Below, piece by piece: positions 7,237 to 15,500 of a stretch of DNA of 64,000 nucleotides; the first letter of the stretch is position 1, and every line of letters begins with the position of its first letter. Origin of the DNA: JAXMCI01 sp046349435 (GTDB taxonomy: Bacteria > Pseudomonadota > Alphaproteobacteria > Dongiales > Dongiaceae); contig JAXMCI010000016.1 in NCBI GenBank assembly GCA_046349435.1, positions 106,950 to 170,949 on the forward strand. The letters run 5' to 3'. The notes beneath the pieces were generated by a model. The model did no database searches, had not been told where the DNA came from, and saw only the letters and a program-made list of their open reading frames with translations. Made by a program: the position numbers and the translations under genes.

Positions 7237-8664
7237 GTGCCGTCCCTGCGCCTGCGCGAGCCGGTCGCCGCAGCGCCGCGCGATCGTTCCTTCTGGCTGC
7301 AGGATGCCGGCGCCGACCCGGCGACCCCGCCTCTGGAAGGCACCGAGCATGCCGAGATCGCCATCGTCGGCGGCGGCTTCACCGGCCTGTGGACCGCCCT
7401 GCGGATCAAGGAGCAGGCACCCGAGGCGCGCGTCATCGTCCTCGAGGCGGATTTCTGCGGCTCCGGCGCGTCCGGGCGCAACGGCGGCCAGGCGCATAGC
7501 TGGTTCGCCGAGCTCGACCGGTTCGGCGCGGTGGTCGGCGCCGACGAGGCCCGCCGGCTCTGCGCCGCCAGCGCCGATGCCATCGCCGAGCTCGAGGCGC
7601 TGCAGCGGAGCGGGACGATCGACATGGATCTGCGGCTCGATGGCTGGCTGTGGACCGCCAGCTCGAAGGCGCAGGAAGGCGCCTGGGACGCTGCCGTCGC
7701 CCTGACGGAGGCGATCGAGCCCGGGCGGTTCCGGCGGCTGGGCGCCGACGAGATCGAGCGCCGCACGGGATCGCGCACATCCTATGTCGGTGTCGTGGAG
7801 GAGAAGGCCGGCACCGTGCATCCGGCCAAGCTGGCCCTCGGCCTGCGCCGGCTCGCCCTCGCGCAGGGCGTGGTCATCCATGAGCGCAGCCCGGTGCGCG
7901 ACATCGCGCCGGGCCGGACCTGCATCCTGCGCACCGCCCGGGGCGCGGTGCGGGCCGAGAAGGTGGTGCTCGCGGCCAATGCCTGGCTCGCCGCCCTGCC
8001 GGAGCTCGGCCGGTATCTCTATGTGGTCGGCAGCCAGGTCATCGCCACCGCGGCGGCCCCGGATCGCCTCGATCGCCTGGGCTGGCGCGACGGCGCATCG
8101 ATCTGCGATTCCCAGGCACAGGTCCTCTACTACCAGCGCACGCCCGGCGGCCGGGTGATCTTCGGCCGCGGCAGCGGCGAGCTCGCCTTCGGCGCGCGGA
8201 TCGGCGCGACCTTCAACCGCAGCCCCCAGCATGGCAGCGGCAACCTTCGCGAGCTGCACCGCGTCTATCCCGCCCTGCGCGATCTCAAGGTCGAGCATGA
8301 CTGGGCCGGACCGATCGACTGCACGGCGGAGCACGTCCCGGGCTTCGGCCCTCTGCGCGGCCATCCGAACATCGTCTTCGGCATCGGCTTCAATGGAACC
8401 GGCATCGCGCAGACCCCGGTCGGCGGCCGGATCCTGGCCAGCCTGGTGCTGGAGCGCGAGGATTGCTGGAGCCGGAGCGGCCTGGTCGGGCTGGAGCGCC
8501 GCACGGGGCTCGCCCCCGAGCCGTTCCGCTATCTCGGCGGCAGGCTGGTGCGGGCCGCGGTCCGCCGCCGGAACGAAGCCGAGATCCGGGACCGAAGCGC
8601 GGACGCGGTGACCAGGTACATCTCCGGCCTCACGCCTGGCAGCCGGGCACGCAAGCCGGAATGA
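7237..8664 (+). CDS. FAD-dependent amine/amino-acid oxidoreductase (DAO family)
   Basis: A 475-residue flavoprotein. The dinucleotide-binding loop IAIVGGGFTGLWTAL lies at about 42-56, then EADFCGSGASGRNGGQAHSWF, the FAD-binding region of the PuuB/GlpO/amadoriase-like DAO family. Near the C-terminus is FGIGFNGTGIAQTPVGG, the second FAD contact. The last 60 residues are Arg-rich and unassigned. GTG at 7237 is used because it lies 2 bp after the kinase stop and precedes all domain residues. The context suggests oxidation of a C-N bond in a sugar-amine compound or its released amine. It is not part of the Bacillus frl set, so it is a local addition. Direct substrate evidence is lacking. Confidence 0.88.
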   Translation: MPSLRLREPVAAAPRDRSFWLQDAGADPATPPLEGTEHAEIAIVGGGFTGLWTALRIKEQAPEARVIVLEADFCGSGASGRNGGQAHSWFAELDRFGAVVGADEARRLCAASADAIAELEALQRSGTIDMDLRLDGWLWTASSKAQEGAWDAAVALTEAIEPGRFRRLGADEIERRTGSRTSYVGVVEEKAGTVHPAKLALGLRRLALAQGVVIHERSPVRDIAPGRTCILRTARGAVRAEKVVLAANAWLAALPELGRYLYVVGSQVIATAAAPDRLDRLGWRDGASICDSQAQVLYYQRTPGGRVIFGRGSGELAFGARIGATFNRSPQHGSGNLRELHRVYPALRDLKVEHDWAGPIDCTAEHVPGFGPLRGHPNIVFGIGFNGTGIAQTPVGGRILASLVLEREDCWSRSGLVGLERRTGLAPEPFRYLGGRLVRAAVRRRNEAEIRDRSADAVTRYISGLTPGSRARKPE

Positions 8665-10155
8665 CTACGGCACGAGGATGGTCGAGCCGGTGGTGCGGCG
8701 GGCCTCCAGCGCACGGTGCGCCGCGGCCGCCTCGCGCAGCGGGAAGCGCTGGCCGACCTCGACCGCGAGGATGCCGCGGCGCAGCGCGTCGAAGAGGCGG
8801 TCGGTGATCGAGCGGACCTCGGCCGCCGTGCCGGTGTAGTGGCCGAAGTTCGGCCGCGAGACGAAGGCCGACTTGAGCACGAAGCCGGCGATGTCGACCG
8901 GCGGGATCGGGCCGGAGGCCTGGCCGAAGCTGACGAGGTGGCCGCGCACCGCCAGCGCCTCGTAGGAGCGCATGAAGGTGTCGGCGCCGACGGCGTCGTA
9001 GACGACCTCGCAGCCGCGCCCGCCGGTGATCTCCATCGCCTTCGCGACGAAATCCTCCTCGGTGTAGACGATCGGATAGGCGCAGCCATGGGCGCGCGCG
9101 ATGCGCGCCTTCTCCAGGCTGCCGACGGTGCCGATCACCGTCGCGCCGATCGCCCGCGCCCACTGGCAGAGCAGCTGCCCGACGCCGCCGGCCGCGGCAT
9201 GCACCAGGATGGTGTCGCCCTCCTTCACCTGGTGCACGCGGTGCAGCAGGAACTCGGCCGACATGCCCTTCAGCATCACCGCCGCCGCCCGCTCCTCGTC
9301 GAGCTCGTCGGGCAGCAGCACCAGCAGATCGGCCGCCATGGTGCGGACCTCGGCATAGGCGCCGGGCGGCGGGCAGGCATAGGCGACGCGGTCGCCGGGC
9401 AGCAGCCCGTGCACGCCGGGGCCGACATCGAGGATGGTGCCGGCCGCCTCCATGCCGGGGATCCCCGGCGGCTCGATCAGCGGGTAGTAGCCGCTGCGGG
9501 TGTAGACGTCGATGTAGTTGAGGCCGATGGCGGCGTGGCGCAGCCGCACCTCGCCGGGGCCAGGCGGCGGCGCCGCGCTGCGCTCCCAGCGCATCACCTC
9601 CGGCCCGCCGAAGCGCTCGACGACGATGGCGTTGCCCTCGATCGGCGCGGTCCCGACGATGCGGGGCGCGGCCGGCGGCGGCCGCACCGTCGCCCCGCGC
9701 CGCGGCGGCGCCTCGGCCGCTTGGCCGAAATGCGCCTTGATGGCGGCAAATCCGGCCTCGTAGACCCGCCCGCCGACCAGTGCGGCCATCGCCTCCTCCT
9801 CGCCCGGCGGAGTGCGGAAGGTCGAGCGCCACTCCCAGAAGGTACGCTCGCCGTCGGTGACCGGGGCCAGCCTGAGGGTGGCGACGTAGTCGATCAGCGG
9901 GATCGGCGCCTCGAGGATGCAGTAGGTCATGCTGCGCTCCTCGTCCGAGAGCCGCAGCAGCTGCTCGCGCAGCACGCCGCCATCGACCATGCGGAAGCGC
10001 CTGACGCAGCCGACCTCGTCCGACCGCCGGCTCTCCTCGATGACGCTCTCGGCCACCGCGGGATGCCAGCGGTCGTGGCCGTTGAAGTCGCGCAGCACGG
10101 TCCAGACGGCGTCGACCGGCGCGTCGATCACCGTGCTGCGGCGCACCTCCACCAT
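8665..10155 (-). CDS. SRPBCC domain fused to zinc-type quinone oxidoreductase
   Basis: A 496-residue two-domain protein. Residues about 1-150 are an SRPBCC (START/Bet v1-like) ligand-binding domain: WTVLRDFNGHDRWHPAV, a DGGVLRE loop and the C-terminal helix GFAAIKAHFG. A Pro/Ala-rich linker (about 150-170) leads to a medium-chain quinone reductase with PGIPGMEAAGTI and the NADPH-binding AAAGGVGQLLCQWA, ending in GSTILVP. The second domain has full family length (about 325 residues), so the fusion is not a truncation. The N-terminal domain closely resembles the separate SRPBCC gene 4 bp upstream. I infer reduction of a bulky enone or quinone held or delivered by the SRPBCC part. Its stop is directly adjacent to the convergent oxidase stop. 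Confidence 0.9.
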   Translation of the reverse strand: MVEVRRSTVIDAPVDAVWTVLRDFNGHDRWHPAVAESVIEESRRSDEVGCVRRFRMVDGGVLREQLLRLSDEERSMTYCILEAPIPLIDYVATLRLAPVTDGERTFWEWRSTFRTPPGEEEAMAALVGGRVYEAGFAAIKAHFGQAAEAPPRRGATVRPPPAAPRIVGTAPIEGNAIVVERFGGPEVMRWERSAAPPPGPGEVRLRHAAIGLNYIDVYTRSGYYPLIEPPGIPGMEAAGTILDVGPGVHGLLPGDRVAYACPPPGAYAEVRTMAADLLVLLPDELDEERAAAVMLKGMSAEFLLHRVHQVKEGDTILVHAAAGGVGQLLCQWARAIGATVIGTVGSLEKARIARAHGCAYPIVYTEEDFVAKAMEITGGRGCEVVYDAVGADTFMRSYEALAVRGHLVSFGQASGPIPPVDIAGFVLKSAFVSRPNFGHYTGTAAEVRSITDRLFDALRRGILAVEVGQRFPLREAAAAHRALEARRTTGSTILVP

Positions 10156-10159
10156 CGGC

Positions 10160-10600
10160 TCAGCGCCCGCCGAGCTGCTGCTTCAGCCCGTCGAAGCCGC
10201 CCTGGAAGACGCCGGTCCCGATCTGCTCGGCGAGCGCCCGCTCGCGCTCCGGCGGGCAGTCGAACTCGGCGCTCCACTCGATGAAGCAGCGGTCGCCGTC
10301 GGTGATCGGCGTCAGCTTCAGCGTGGCGACGTAGTTGGTCACGCCCATCGGCGATTCCAGGATCGCGTAGGTGCAGCTGAGGTCGTAGTCGGAGAGCGCC
10401 AGCAGGCGCTCGCGGATGGTGCCGCCGTCGCGCGTCGAGAAGTTGCGGATGCAGCCGACGCGGTCGGCCGCCTGGCCGCCCTCGATGCGGCTGTCGCGGA
10501 TCGCGGGATGCCATTTCGGCAGGCCGTTGAAGTCGCGGACCACCGACCAGACGCGGTCGGCCGGCGCCTCGATCACGCTCGATGCATGGACCTTGATCAT
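10160..10600 (-). CDS. SRPBCC-family protein (MxaD/polyketide-cyclase-like)
   Basis: A 146-residue single SRPBCC domain. WSVVRDFNGLPKWHPAI, the DGGTIRERLLALSDYD block and the last helix GFDGLKQQLG align without gaps to the N-terminal domain of the fusion protein just downstream, so the two are paralogues from a local duplication. Such domains bind hydrophobic ligands in a deep cavity or act as cyclases/hydratases. ATG at 10600. A 55-bp gap holding a perfect 9-bp stem-loop separates it from the SPFH gene upstream; 4 bp separate it from the fusion gene. Specific function unknown. Confidence 0.88.
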   Translation of the reverse strand: MIKVHASSVIEAPADRVWSVVRDFNGLPKWHPAIRDSRIEGGQAADRVGCIRNFSTRDGGTIRERLLALSDYDLSCTYAILESPMGVTNYVATLKLTPITDGDRCFIEWSAEFDCPPERERALAEQIGTGVFQGGFDGLKQQLGGR

Positions 10601-10622
10601 GGGAATCCCTCCTCACCTGAGA

Positions 10623-10645
10623 TCCCTCCCCGTTGCGGGGAGGGA
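10623..10645. repeat. GC-rich stem-loop in operon gap
   Basis: Perfect 9-bp stem TCCCTCCCC / GGGGAGGGA around a GTTGC loop, between the SPFH and SRPBCC genes. There is no T-tract on the minus-strand side, so it is more likely a dispersed palindrome or mRNA-stability element than a full terminator. Related hairpins occur at 13231, 16285, 59204, 59278 and 62905. Confidence 0.7.
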
Positions 10646-10655
10646 GACCCTGTTG

Positions 10656-12347
10656 CTACTCCTCGTGCGAGGGCACCGCGGCCGGGGCGTTGGCCGGCGG
10701 GGCGAGCGCGCCGGTCAGCTTGCCGATGTCGCCGCCGCTGATGCCGATCTCCTTCAGCAGGCTGTCGACCAGCGGCGCCTGGGCACGGTAGCGCAGCGCC
10801 GAGTTGACGATGTTGTCGGCGACGCCGCCCTGGCCGCTGCCGTTGACGCCGCCGCCGCCGAGCCCGAGCCCGTCGATCTGCAGCACCTTGATGCTCTCGA
10901 TCTTCTCGAGCGGCCGGACGCTCTCGCGGATGATCCCGTCGAGCCGGTCGATCAGCCGCAGCCGGAAGGCCGAGACGCGCGCCTCCGGCGTCAGCACGTT
11001 CGCCGCCTCGTTCATCAGGCGGGTGCCCTCGGCCTCGATCTCGTGGCGCAGCCGCGCGGCGAGCGCCCGGATCCGCTCGGCGTCCGCGTCGCCCTCGGCG
11101 ACGAGCTTGGCCGCCGCCGCACGGTCGCCCGCGGCGTCCTTCTCGGCGGCAGCCTGCATCCTGACGCGGATCGCCTCGCGCTCCGCCTCCTGCGATGCCA
11201 CGATCAGCTCGATCTGCTTGCGCCGCTCGGCGACCTCGGTCTCGCGGGCGGAGAAGACGCGCTCCTCGGCCTCGACCGCCTTGGCGCGGGCCAGCTCGGC
11301 CCCGGCCTGCGCCTCCGACTGGGCGCGCGAGGCCTCGGCGATGGCGATGGCGCGCTGCTGCTCGGCGAGCTCGAGCGCCTTGCGGCGGTCGACCTCGAGG
11401 CGCTGCAGCTCCTGCTCGCGCAGGATGCGCTGCTCGTCGAGCGCCCGCTCGGTGGAGATCCGGTCCTTCTCGACCTCGTGGCGGGCGGCGATCTGGGCCT
11501 GCTCGGCCTCCTGCTCGCGCCGCGCCCGCTCGCGCGCCAGCTCGGCGCGCTGCTGGGCGCGCTGCACCTCGAGCTCGCGCTCGTGCTCGAGCCGGGCATG
11601 CTCGCTCTCCTGGTCGATGGCCAGCGCCAGCTTCTCGGTCTCCAGGTTCTTGTTGCGGATCTGGATCAGCGTGTCCTGCTCGATGTCGTTGCGGATCTTC
11701 TTGCGCCGCTCGATCTCCTCGGTGAGGCGGGTCAGGCCCTCGGCGTCGAAGGCGTTCGACGGGTTGAAGAACTCCATGTTGGTCTGGTCGAGGCTGGTGA
11801 GCGACACCGTCTCCAGCTCCAGCCCGTTCTTCAGCAGGTCCTCGGCGACGGTCTGGCGGACGCGCCGGACATACTCGCCGCGCTTGACGTGCATCTGCTC
11901 CATCGACATCTCGGCGGCGACCGAGCGCAGCGCGTCGACGAACTTGCCCTCGACCAGCTCGCCCAGCGCCTCGGGCTGCATGGTGCGCTGGCCCAGCGTC
12001 CGGGCGGCGTTGGCGATCGCCTCGGGCGAGGACTGCACCCGGACGTAGAACTCGGCGACGATGTCGACGCGCATGCGGTCCTCGGTGATCAGCGCGCCCT
12101 CCCGGCCGCGCCGCACCTCGAGCCGGAGCGTGTTCATGTTGACCGGGATGACCTCGTGGACGATCGGCAGCACGAAGGCGCCGCCGTTCATCACCACCTT
12201 CTGGCCGCCCAGCCCGGTGCGCACGAAGGCGACCTCCTGCGAGGAGCGGCGGTAGAGCCAGTTCATCAGATAGACCACGACCGCGATCGCGATCGCCAGG
12301 ACGACCACGATGGCCACGATCGTCCCGATGGTCTCGCCCGTCGTCAT
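10656..12347 (-). CDS. SPFH/band 7 (flotillin-like) membrane protein
   Basis: A 563-residue protein with one N-terminal membrane segment (IVAIVVVLAIAIAVVVYLMNWLY, about 9-31). An SPFH domain follows (about 35-200) with VVMNGGAFVLPIVHEVIPVNM and the typical TEDRMRVDIVAEFYVRV. Residues about 230-480 form a long coiled coil rich in Glu, Arg, Ala and Gln. The tail has a Gly-rich stretch (LGLGGGGVNGSG) and ends PSHEE. Flotillins organise membrane microdomains and oligomerise through these helices. ATG at 12347 is chosen because it begins just before the membrane segment; the open frame upstream lacks family features. It sits inside the catabolic operon, an unusual place for this family. Confidence 0.9.
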   Translation of the reverse strand: MTTGETIGTIVAIVVVLAIAIAVVVYLMNWLYRRSSQEVAFVRTGLGGQKVVMNGGAFVLPIVHEVIPVNMNTLRLEVRRGREGALITEDRMRVDIVAEFYVRVQSSPEAIANAARTLGQRTMQPEALGELVEGKFVDALRSVAAEMSMEQMHVKRGEYVRRVRQTVAEDLLKNGLELETVSLTSLDQTNMEFFNPSNAFDAEGLTRLTEEIERRKKIRNDIEQDTLIQIRNKNLETEKLALAIDQESEHARLEHERELEVQRAQQRAELARERARREQEAEQAQIAARHEVEKDRISTERALDEQRILREQELQRLEVDRRKALELAEQQRAIAIAEASRAQSEAQAGAELARAKAVEAEERVFSARETEVAERRKQIELIVASQEAEREAIRVRMQAAAEKDAAGDRAAAAKLVAEGDADAERIRALAARLRHEIEAEGTRLMNEAANVLTPEARVSAFRLRLIDRLDGIIRESVRPLEKIESIKVLQIDGLGLGGGGVNGSGQGGVADNIVNSALRYRAQAPLVDSLLKEIGISGGDIGKLTGALAPPANAPAAVPSHEE

Positions 12348-12375
12348 CGGTACCTCCCTCCCCCGGCCGGCGCGG

Positions 12376-13209
12376 TCATTTCCGCCCGATCGACTTGAAC
12401 CTGCGGGTCTGCTCGGTGAGCGCGATCTCGGTCGGCAGCCGCTCCATGCTCGACGCGCCGTAGAAGCCGTGGCAGTGCCGGCAGCGCTCGAGGATGTAGG
12501 TGGCATCCTCCGGCGTGGCGATCGGCCCGCCATGGCAGAGCACGATGACCTCCGGCCGCACCGCCAGCGCGGCGGCGGCCCACTCGTCGATGCGCGGCAC
12601 GCAGCCGGCCAGCGTCAGCGCCGTCTCGGCGCCGATCGAGCCGCCGGTGGTCAGCCCCATGTGGCAGACGACGATGTCGGCGCCGGCCTCGGCCATCGCC
12701 ACCGCCTCGGCCGCCGAGAAGACATAGGGCGTGGTCAGCAGCTCGAGCTCGCGGGCGCGGCGGATCATCGCCACCTCGTGGGCGTAGCCCATCCCGGTCT
12801 CCTCGAGGTTCTGCCGGAACACCCCGTCGATCAGGCCGACGGTCGGGAAGTTCTGCACGCCGGAGAAGCCCAGCTCGCCGAGCTGCTTCAGGAACGGGTC
12901 GAGCAGCAGGAACGGATCGGTGCCGTTGACCCCGGCGAGCACGGGGGTGCGGCGCACCACCGGCAGCACCTCGCGCGCCATCTCGAGCACGATCTCGTTG
13001 GCGTTGCCGTAGGCGAGCAGCCCGGCCAGCGAGCCGCGCCCGGCCATGCGGTAGCGGCCGGAATTGTAGATCACGATGAGGTCGATGCCGCCGGCCTCCT
13101 CGCACTTGGCGGACAGCCCGGTGCCGGCGCCGCCGCCGACGATCGGCTCGCCGCGCGCGATCATGCCGCGGAAGCGGTCGAGGAGCTCGGTGCGCGAGAA
13201 GCGGGGCAT
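12376..13209 (-). CDS. TIM-barrel phosphoenolpyruvate hydrolase-like protein
   Basis: A 277-residue protein of the PEP-hydrolase-like TIM-barrel family (PF09370 type). It shows GGGAGTGLSAKCEEAGGIDLIVIYNSGRYRMAG near the N-terminus and FSGVQNFPTVGLIDG and VCHMGLTTGGSIG in the barrel. Family members usually sit next to a Tm-1-like (UPF0261) gene, and in the plant resistance protein Tm-1 the two domains are joined. Here the UPF0261 part is the C-terminal half of the next gene upstream, 65 bp away. The biochemical role in bacteria is not established to my knowledge. ATG at 13209. Confidence 0.88.
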   Translation of the reverse strand: MPRFSRTELLDRFRGMIARGEPIVGGGAGTGLSAKCEEAGGIDLIVIYNSGRYRMAGRGSLAGLLAYGNANEIVLEMAREVLPVVRRTPVLAGVNGTDPFLLLDPFLKQLGELGFSGVQNFPTVGLIDGVFRQNLEETGMGYAHEVAMIRRARELELLTTPYVFSAAEAVAMAEAGADIVVCHMGLTTGGSIGAETALTLAGCVPRIDEWAAAALAVRPEVIVLCHGGPIATPEDATYILERCRHCHGFYGASSMERLPTEIALTEQTRRFKSIGRK

Positions 13210-13230
13210 TCAGGGTCTCCGTCGCTCTGC

Positions 13231-13250
13231 CTCTCCCGCCTGCGGGAGAG
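13231..13250. repeat. GC-rich stem-loop in operon gap
   Basis: Perfect 8-bp stem CTCTCCCG / CGGGAGAG with a CCTG loop, in the 65-bp gap between the ATPase-Tm-1 fusion and the TIM-barrel gene. The same stem recurs at 62905-62924 with a CTTG loop. No T-tract follows on the minus strand. Confidence 0.75.
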
Positions 13251-13274
13251 GATCGGGGTGAGGGTCGGCTGGCG

Positions 13275-15500
13275 TCACCGGGTCACCTCGCGGAAGGCGG
13301 CGACCAGGGCGGCGGCGAAGGCCGGGTCGTTGATGTCGTGCGGCAGGCGGACGAGCCTGCGGCTTGCAGTCTGGCGCACCGTCGCCTCCAGCGCGCGGAA
13401 CAGCGCGGCGTCGGCGGCGGGATCGTGGAAGGCGCCGCCGGGACGGTCGAGCAGCGAGACGCCGCCCTCCGGGATGAGGAAGCGGACCGGCCCCTCCATG
13501 CGGTTGAGCCGCTCGCCGATCCAGCGGCCCATCCGCTCGTTCTCCTCCGCCGTGGTGCGCATCAGCGTCACCTGGGCGTTGTGGCTGTAGAGGTTGCGGC
13601 CGCGATAGCGCTCCGGCACCGTGTCGCGCGGCCCGAAATTGACCATGTCGAGCGCGCCGCAGGAGCCGACATAGGGGATGCGGGCGCGGATCATCGCGCC
13701 CAGCCGGTCCTCGCCGGCGCTCATCACCCCGCCCATCAGCAGGTCGCACACCTCGGTGGTGCTGACGTCGATGACGCCGGCGAGCAGGCCGGAATCGACC
13801 AGCTTCTCCAGCGACTGGCCGCCGGTGCCGGTGGCGTGGAAGACGAGGCAGTCATAGTCCGCCTCGAGCGCCTGGCAGACCGCCTGCACGCAGGGCGTGG
13901 TGACGCCGAACATGGTGAGGCCGATCGCCGGCCGCGCGGTCGCCGCCACCGGCCGGCGATGGGCGATCATCCCGGCCAGCGCATGCGCCGCGTTGGACAG
14001 CACCTGCTCGGAGATGCGGTTGATCCCGGCGACGTCGGTCACCGAGTACATCATGCAGATGTCGGCCGGCCCGACATAGGCCTTCACGTCGCCCGAGGCC
14101 ACCGTCGAGACCATCACCTTGGGCACGCCCACGGCGAGCCGCCGCATCGCCGGGGTGGCGAGCGCGGTGGCGCCCGAGCCGCCGGCGGCGATGATGCCGC
14201 CGAGGTCGCGGCGGCCGGCGATGAAGCGCTCGAACGCCTCGGCCATGGCGGCGTTGGCGCTGCCGCGGTCGCCGGTGAACACCGCCTCCGGCCCGCGCGG
14301 ATGGAAGCGCGCCACCTCGGCCGGGCCGACATCGGCCGGCGACGGCCGCCGGCTGGTGCTGAGATCGACGGTGACGACGTCGAGCCCCAGCGCCTCCAGG
14401 CAGCCGCGGATGAAGTTGAGCTCGCGCCCCTTGGTGTCGAAGGTGCCGGCGACGTAGGCGGCGCGGCCAGCGAGCCGCGCCACAGGCACCGCCGCCATGG
14501 CATGCGGCGCGGCCGGCGCCGCCGCGGTCTCGGGCTCGACCGCCGCCAGCGAGGGCGCCGCGGCCTGGTGCGCGGCTTCGGCCATCGGGTTGGAGTGCGA
14601 CCAGCGGGTCGGCGCCCGCGCCGCCTGCACCACCGGGGGCGGCGCCGCCAGCGGCTCGGCCGGCGGCAGCGGCGCATCGGCCTCCGGCGCGGCCCGCTGG
14701 ACGCGGAACACCATGGCGGGCGTCTCGGCCGGCGCTGCCGCGGCGGGACCCTCCTCCGCCTCGTCCTGGGCGCGCACCCCGAGCAGGCGCTGCTGCAGCT
14801 CGTGGTCGTGCGCCAGCTCGACCGCCGGCATCTCGCGCACCAGCCGGCCGTTCACCATCACCGCGACGCGGCTCGCCACCGTGGTGGCGACGCCGAGATT
14901 CTGCTCGATCAGCAGCACCGAGATCTCGCCGTCCTCGGCCAGCCGGCGCAGCATGGCGGCGACCTGGTCGACGATGATCGGCGCCAGACCCTCGGTCGGC
15001 TCGTCCATGACGAGCAGCCGGGGATTGCCGAGCAGCGCCCGGCTGATCGCCAGCATCTGCTGCTCGCCGCCCGAGAGCTGCGCGCCGCCATGGCGCCGCC
15101 GCTCGGCGAGCCGCGGGAACGTCTGGTAGATGCGCTCGACCGTCCACGGGCCCTTCTTCCCCTGCCCCGCCGCGAGACGGAGATGCTCGTCGACGGTGAG
15201 CGAGGCCCAGATGCGGCGGCCCTGCGGCACGTAGCCGACGCCGAGCGCCACCACCTCGTTGGGGCTGAGGCCGAGGAGCTCGGTGCCGCCGACGCGCACG
15301 CTGCCGCCGGTCGCCCGCACCAGCCCCATCACGGTGTTGCAGAGGGTCGTCTTGCCCATGCCGTTGCGGCCGACAACCGCCAGCACGCCCTGCGGCAGGC
15401 GCAGCGACACGCCCTGCAGCGCATGGGCGTGGCCGTAATAGACATGCAGGTCGGCGATCTCGAGGATCGGCACCCCGGCGGCGCGGACGGCTTCAGCCAT
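13275..15500 (-). CDS. LivF-type ABC ATPase fused to Tm-1-like (UPF0261) domain
   Basis: A 741-residue fusion. Residues 1-242 are a complete LivF-type ATPase: Walker A GRNGMGKT (44-51), signature LSGGEQ (142-147), Walker B LLVMDEP (162-168) and the LLIEQNLG switch region. Residues about 243-345 are an Ala/Pro-rich linker. From about 346 (AAYVAGTFDTKGRELNF) to the end runs a full UPF0261/Tm-1-like nucleotide-binding domain with GGSGATALATPAMRRL and HATGTGGQSLEKL. The frame is continuous, with no sign of a frameshift. It overlaps the LivG stop by 8 bp. The ATPase half should power the LIV-type importer; the Tm-1 half has no settled bacterial function. This physically ties transport to the downstream TIM-barrel partner. 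Confidence 0.92.
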   Translation of the reverse strand: MAEAVRAAGVPILEIADLHVYYGHAHALQGVSLRLPQGVLAVVGRNGMGKTTLCNTVMGLVRATGGSVRVGGTELLGLSPNEVVALGVGYVPQGRRIWASLTVDEHLRLAAGQGKKGPWTVERIYQTFPRLAERRRHGGAQLSGGEQQMLAISRALLGNPRLLVMDEPTEGLAPIIVDQVAAMLRRLAEDGEISVLLIEQNLGVATTVASRVAVMVNGRLVREMPAVELAHDHELQQRLLGVRAQDEAEEGPAAAAPAETPAMVFRVQRAAPEADAPLPPAEPLAAPPPVVQAARAPTRWSHSNPMAEAAHQAAAPSLAAVEPETAAAPAAPHAMAAVPVARLAGRAAYVAGTFDTKGRELNFIRGCLEALGLDVVTVDLSTSRRPSPADVGPAEVARFHPRGPEAVFTGDRGSANAAMAEAFERFIAGRRDLGGIIAAGGSGATALATPAMRRLAVGVPKVMVSTVASGDVKAYVGPADICMMYSVTDVAGINRISEQVLSNAAHALAGMIAHRRPVAATARPAIGLTMFGVTTPCVQAVCQALEADYDCLVFHATGTGGQSLEKLVDSGLLAGVIDVSTTEVCDLLMGGVMSAGEDRLGAMIRARIPYVGSCGALDMVNFGPRDTVPERYRGRNLYSHNAQVTLMRTTAEENERMGRWIGERLNRMEGPVRFLIPEGGVSLLDRPGGAFHDPAADAALFRALEATVRQTASRRLVRLPHDINDPAFAAALVAAFREVTR

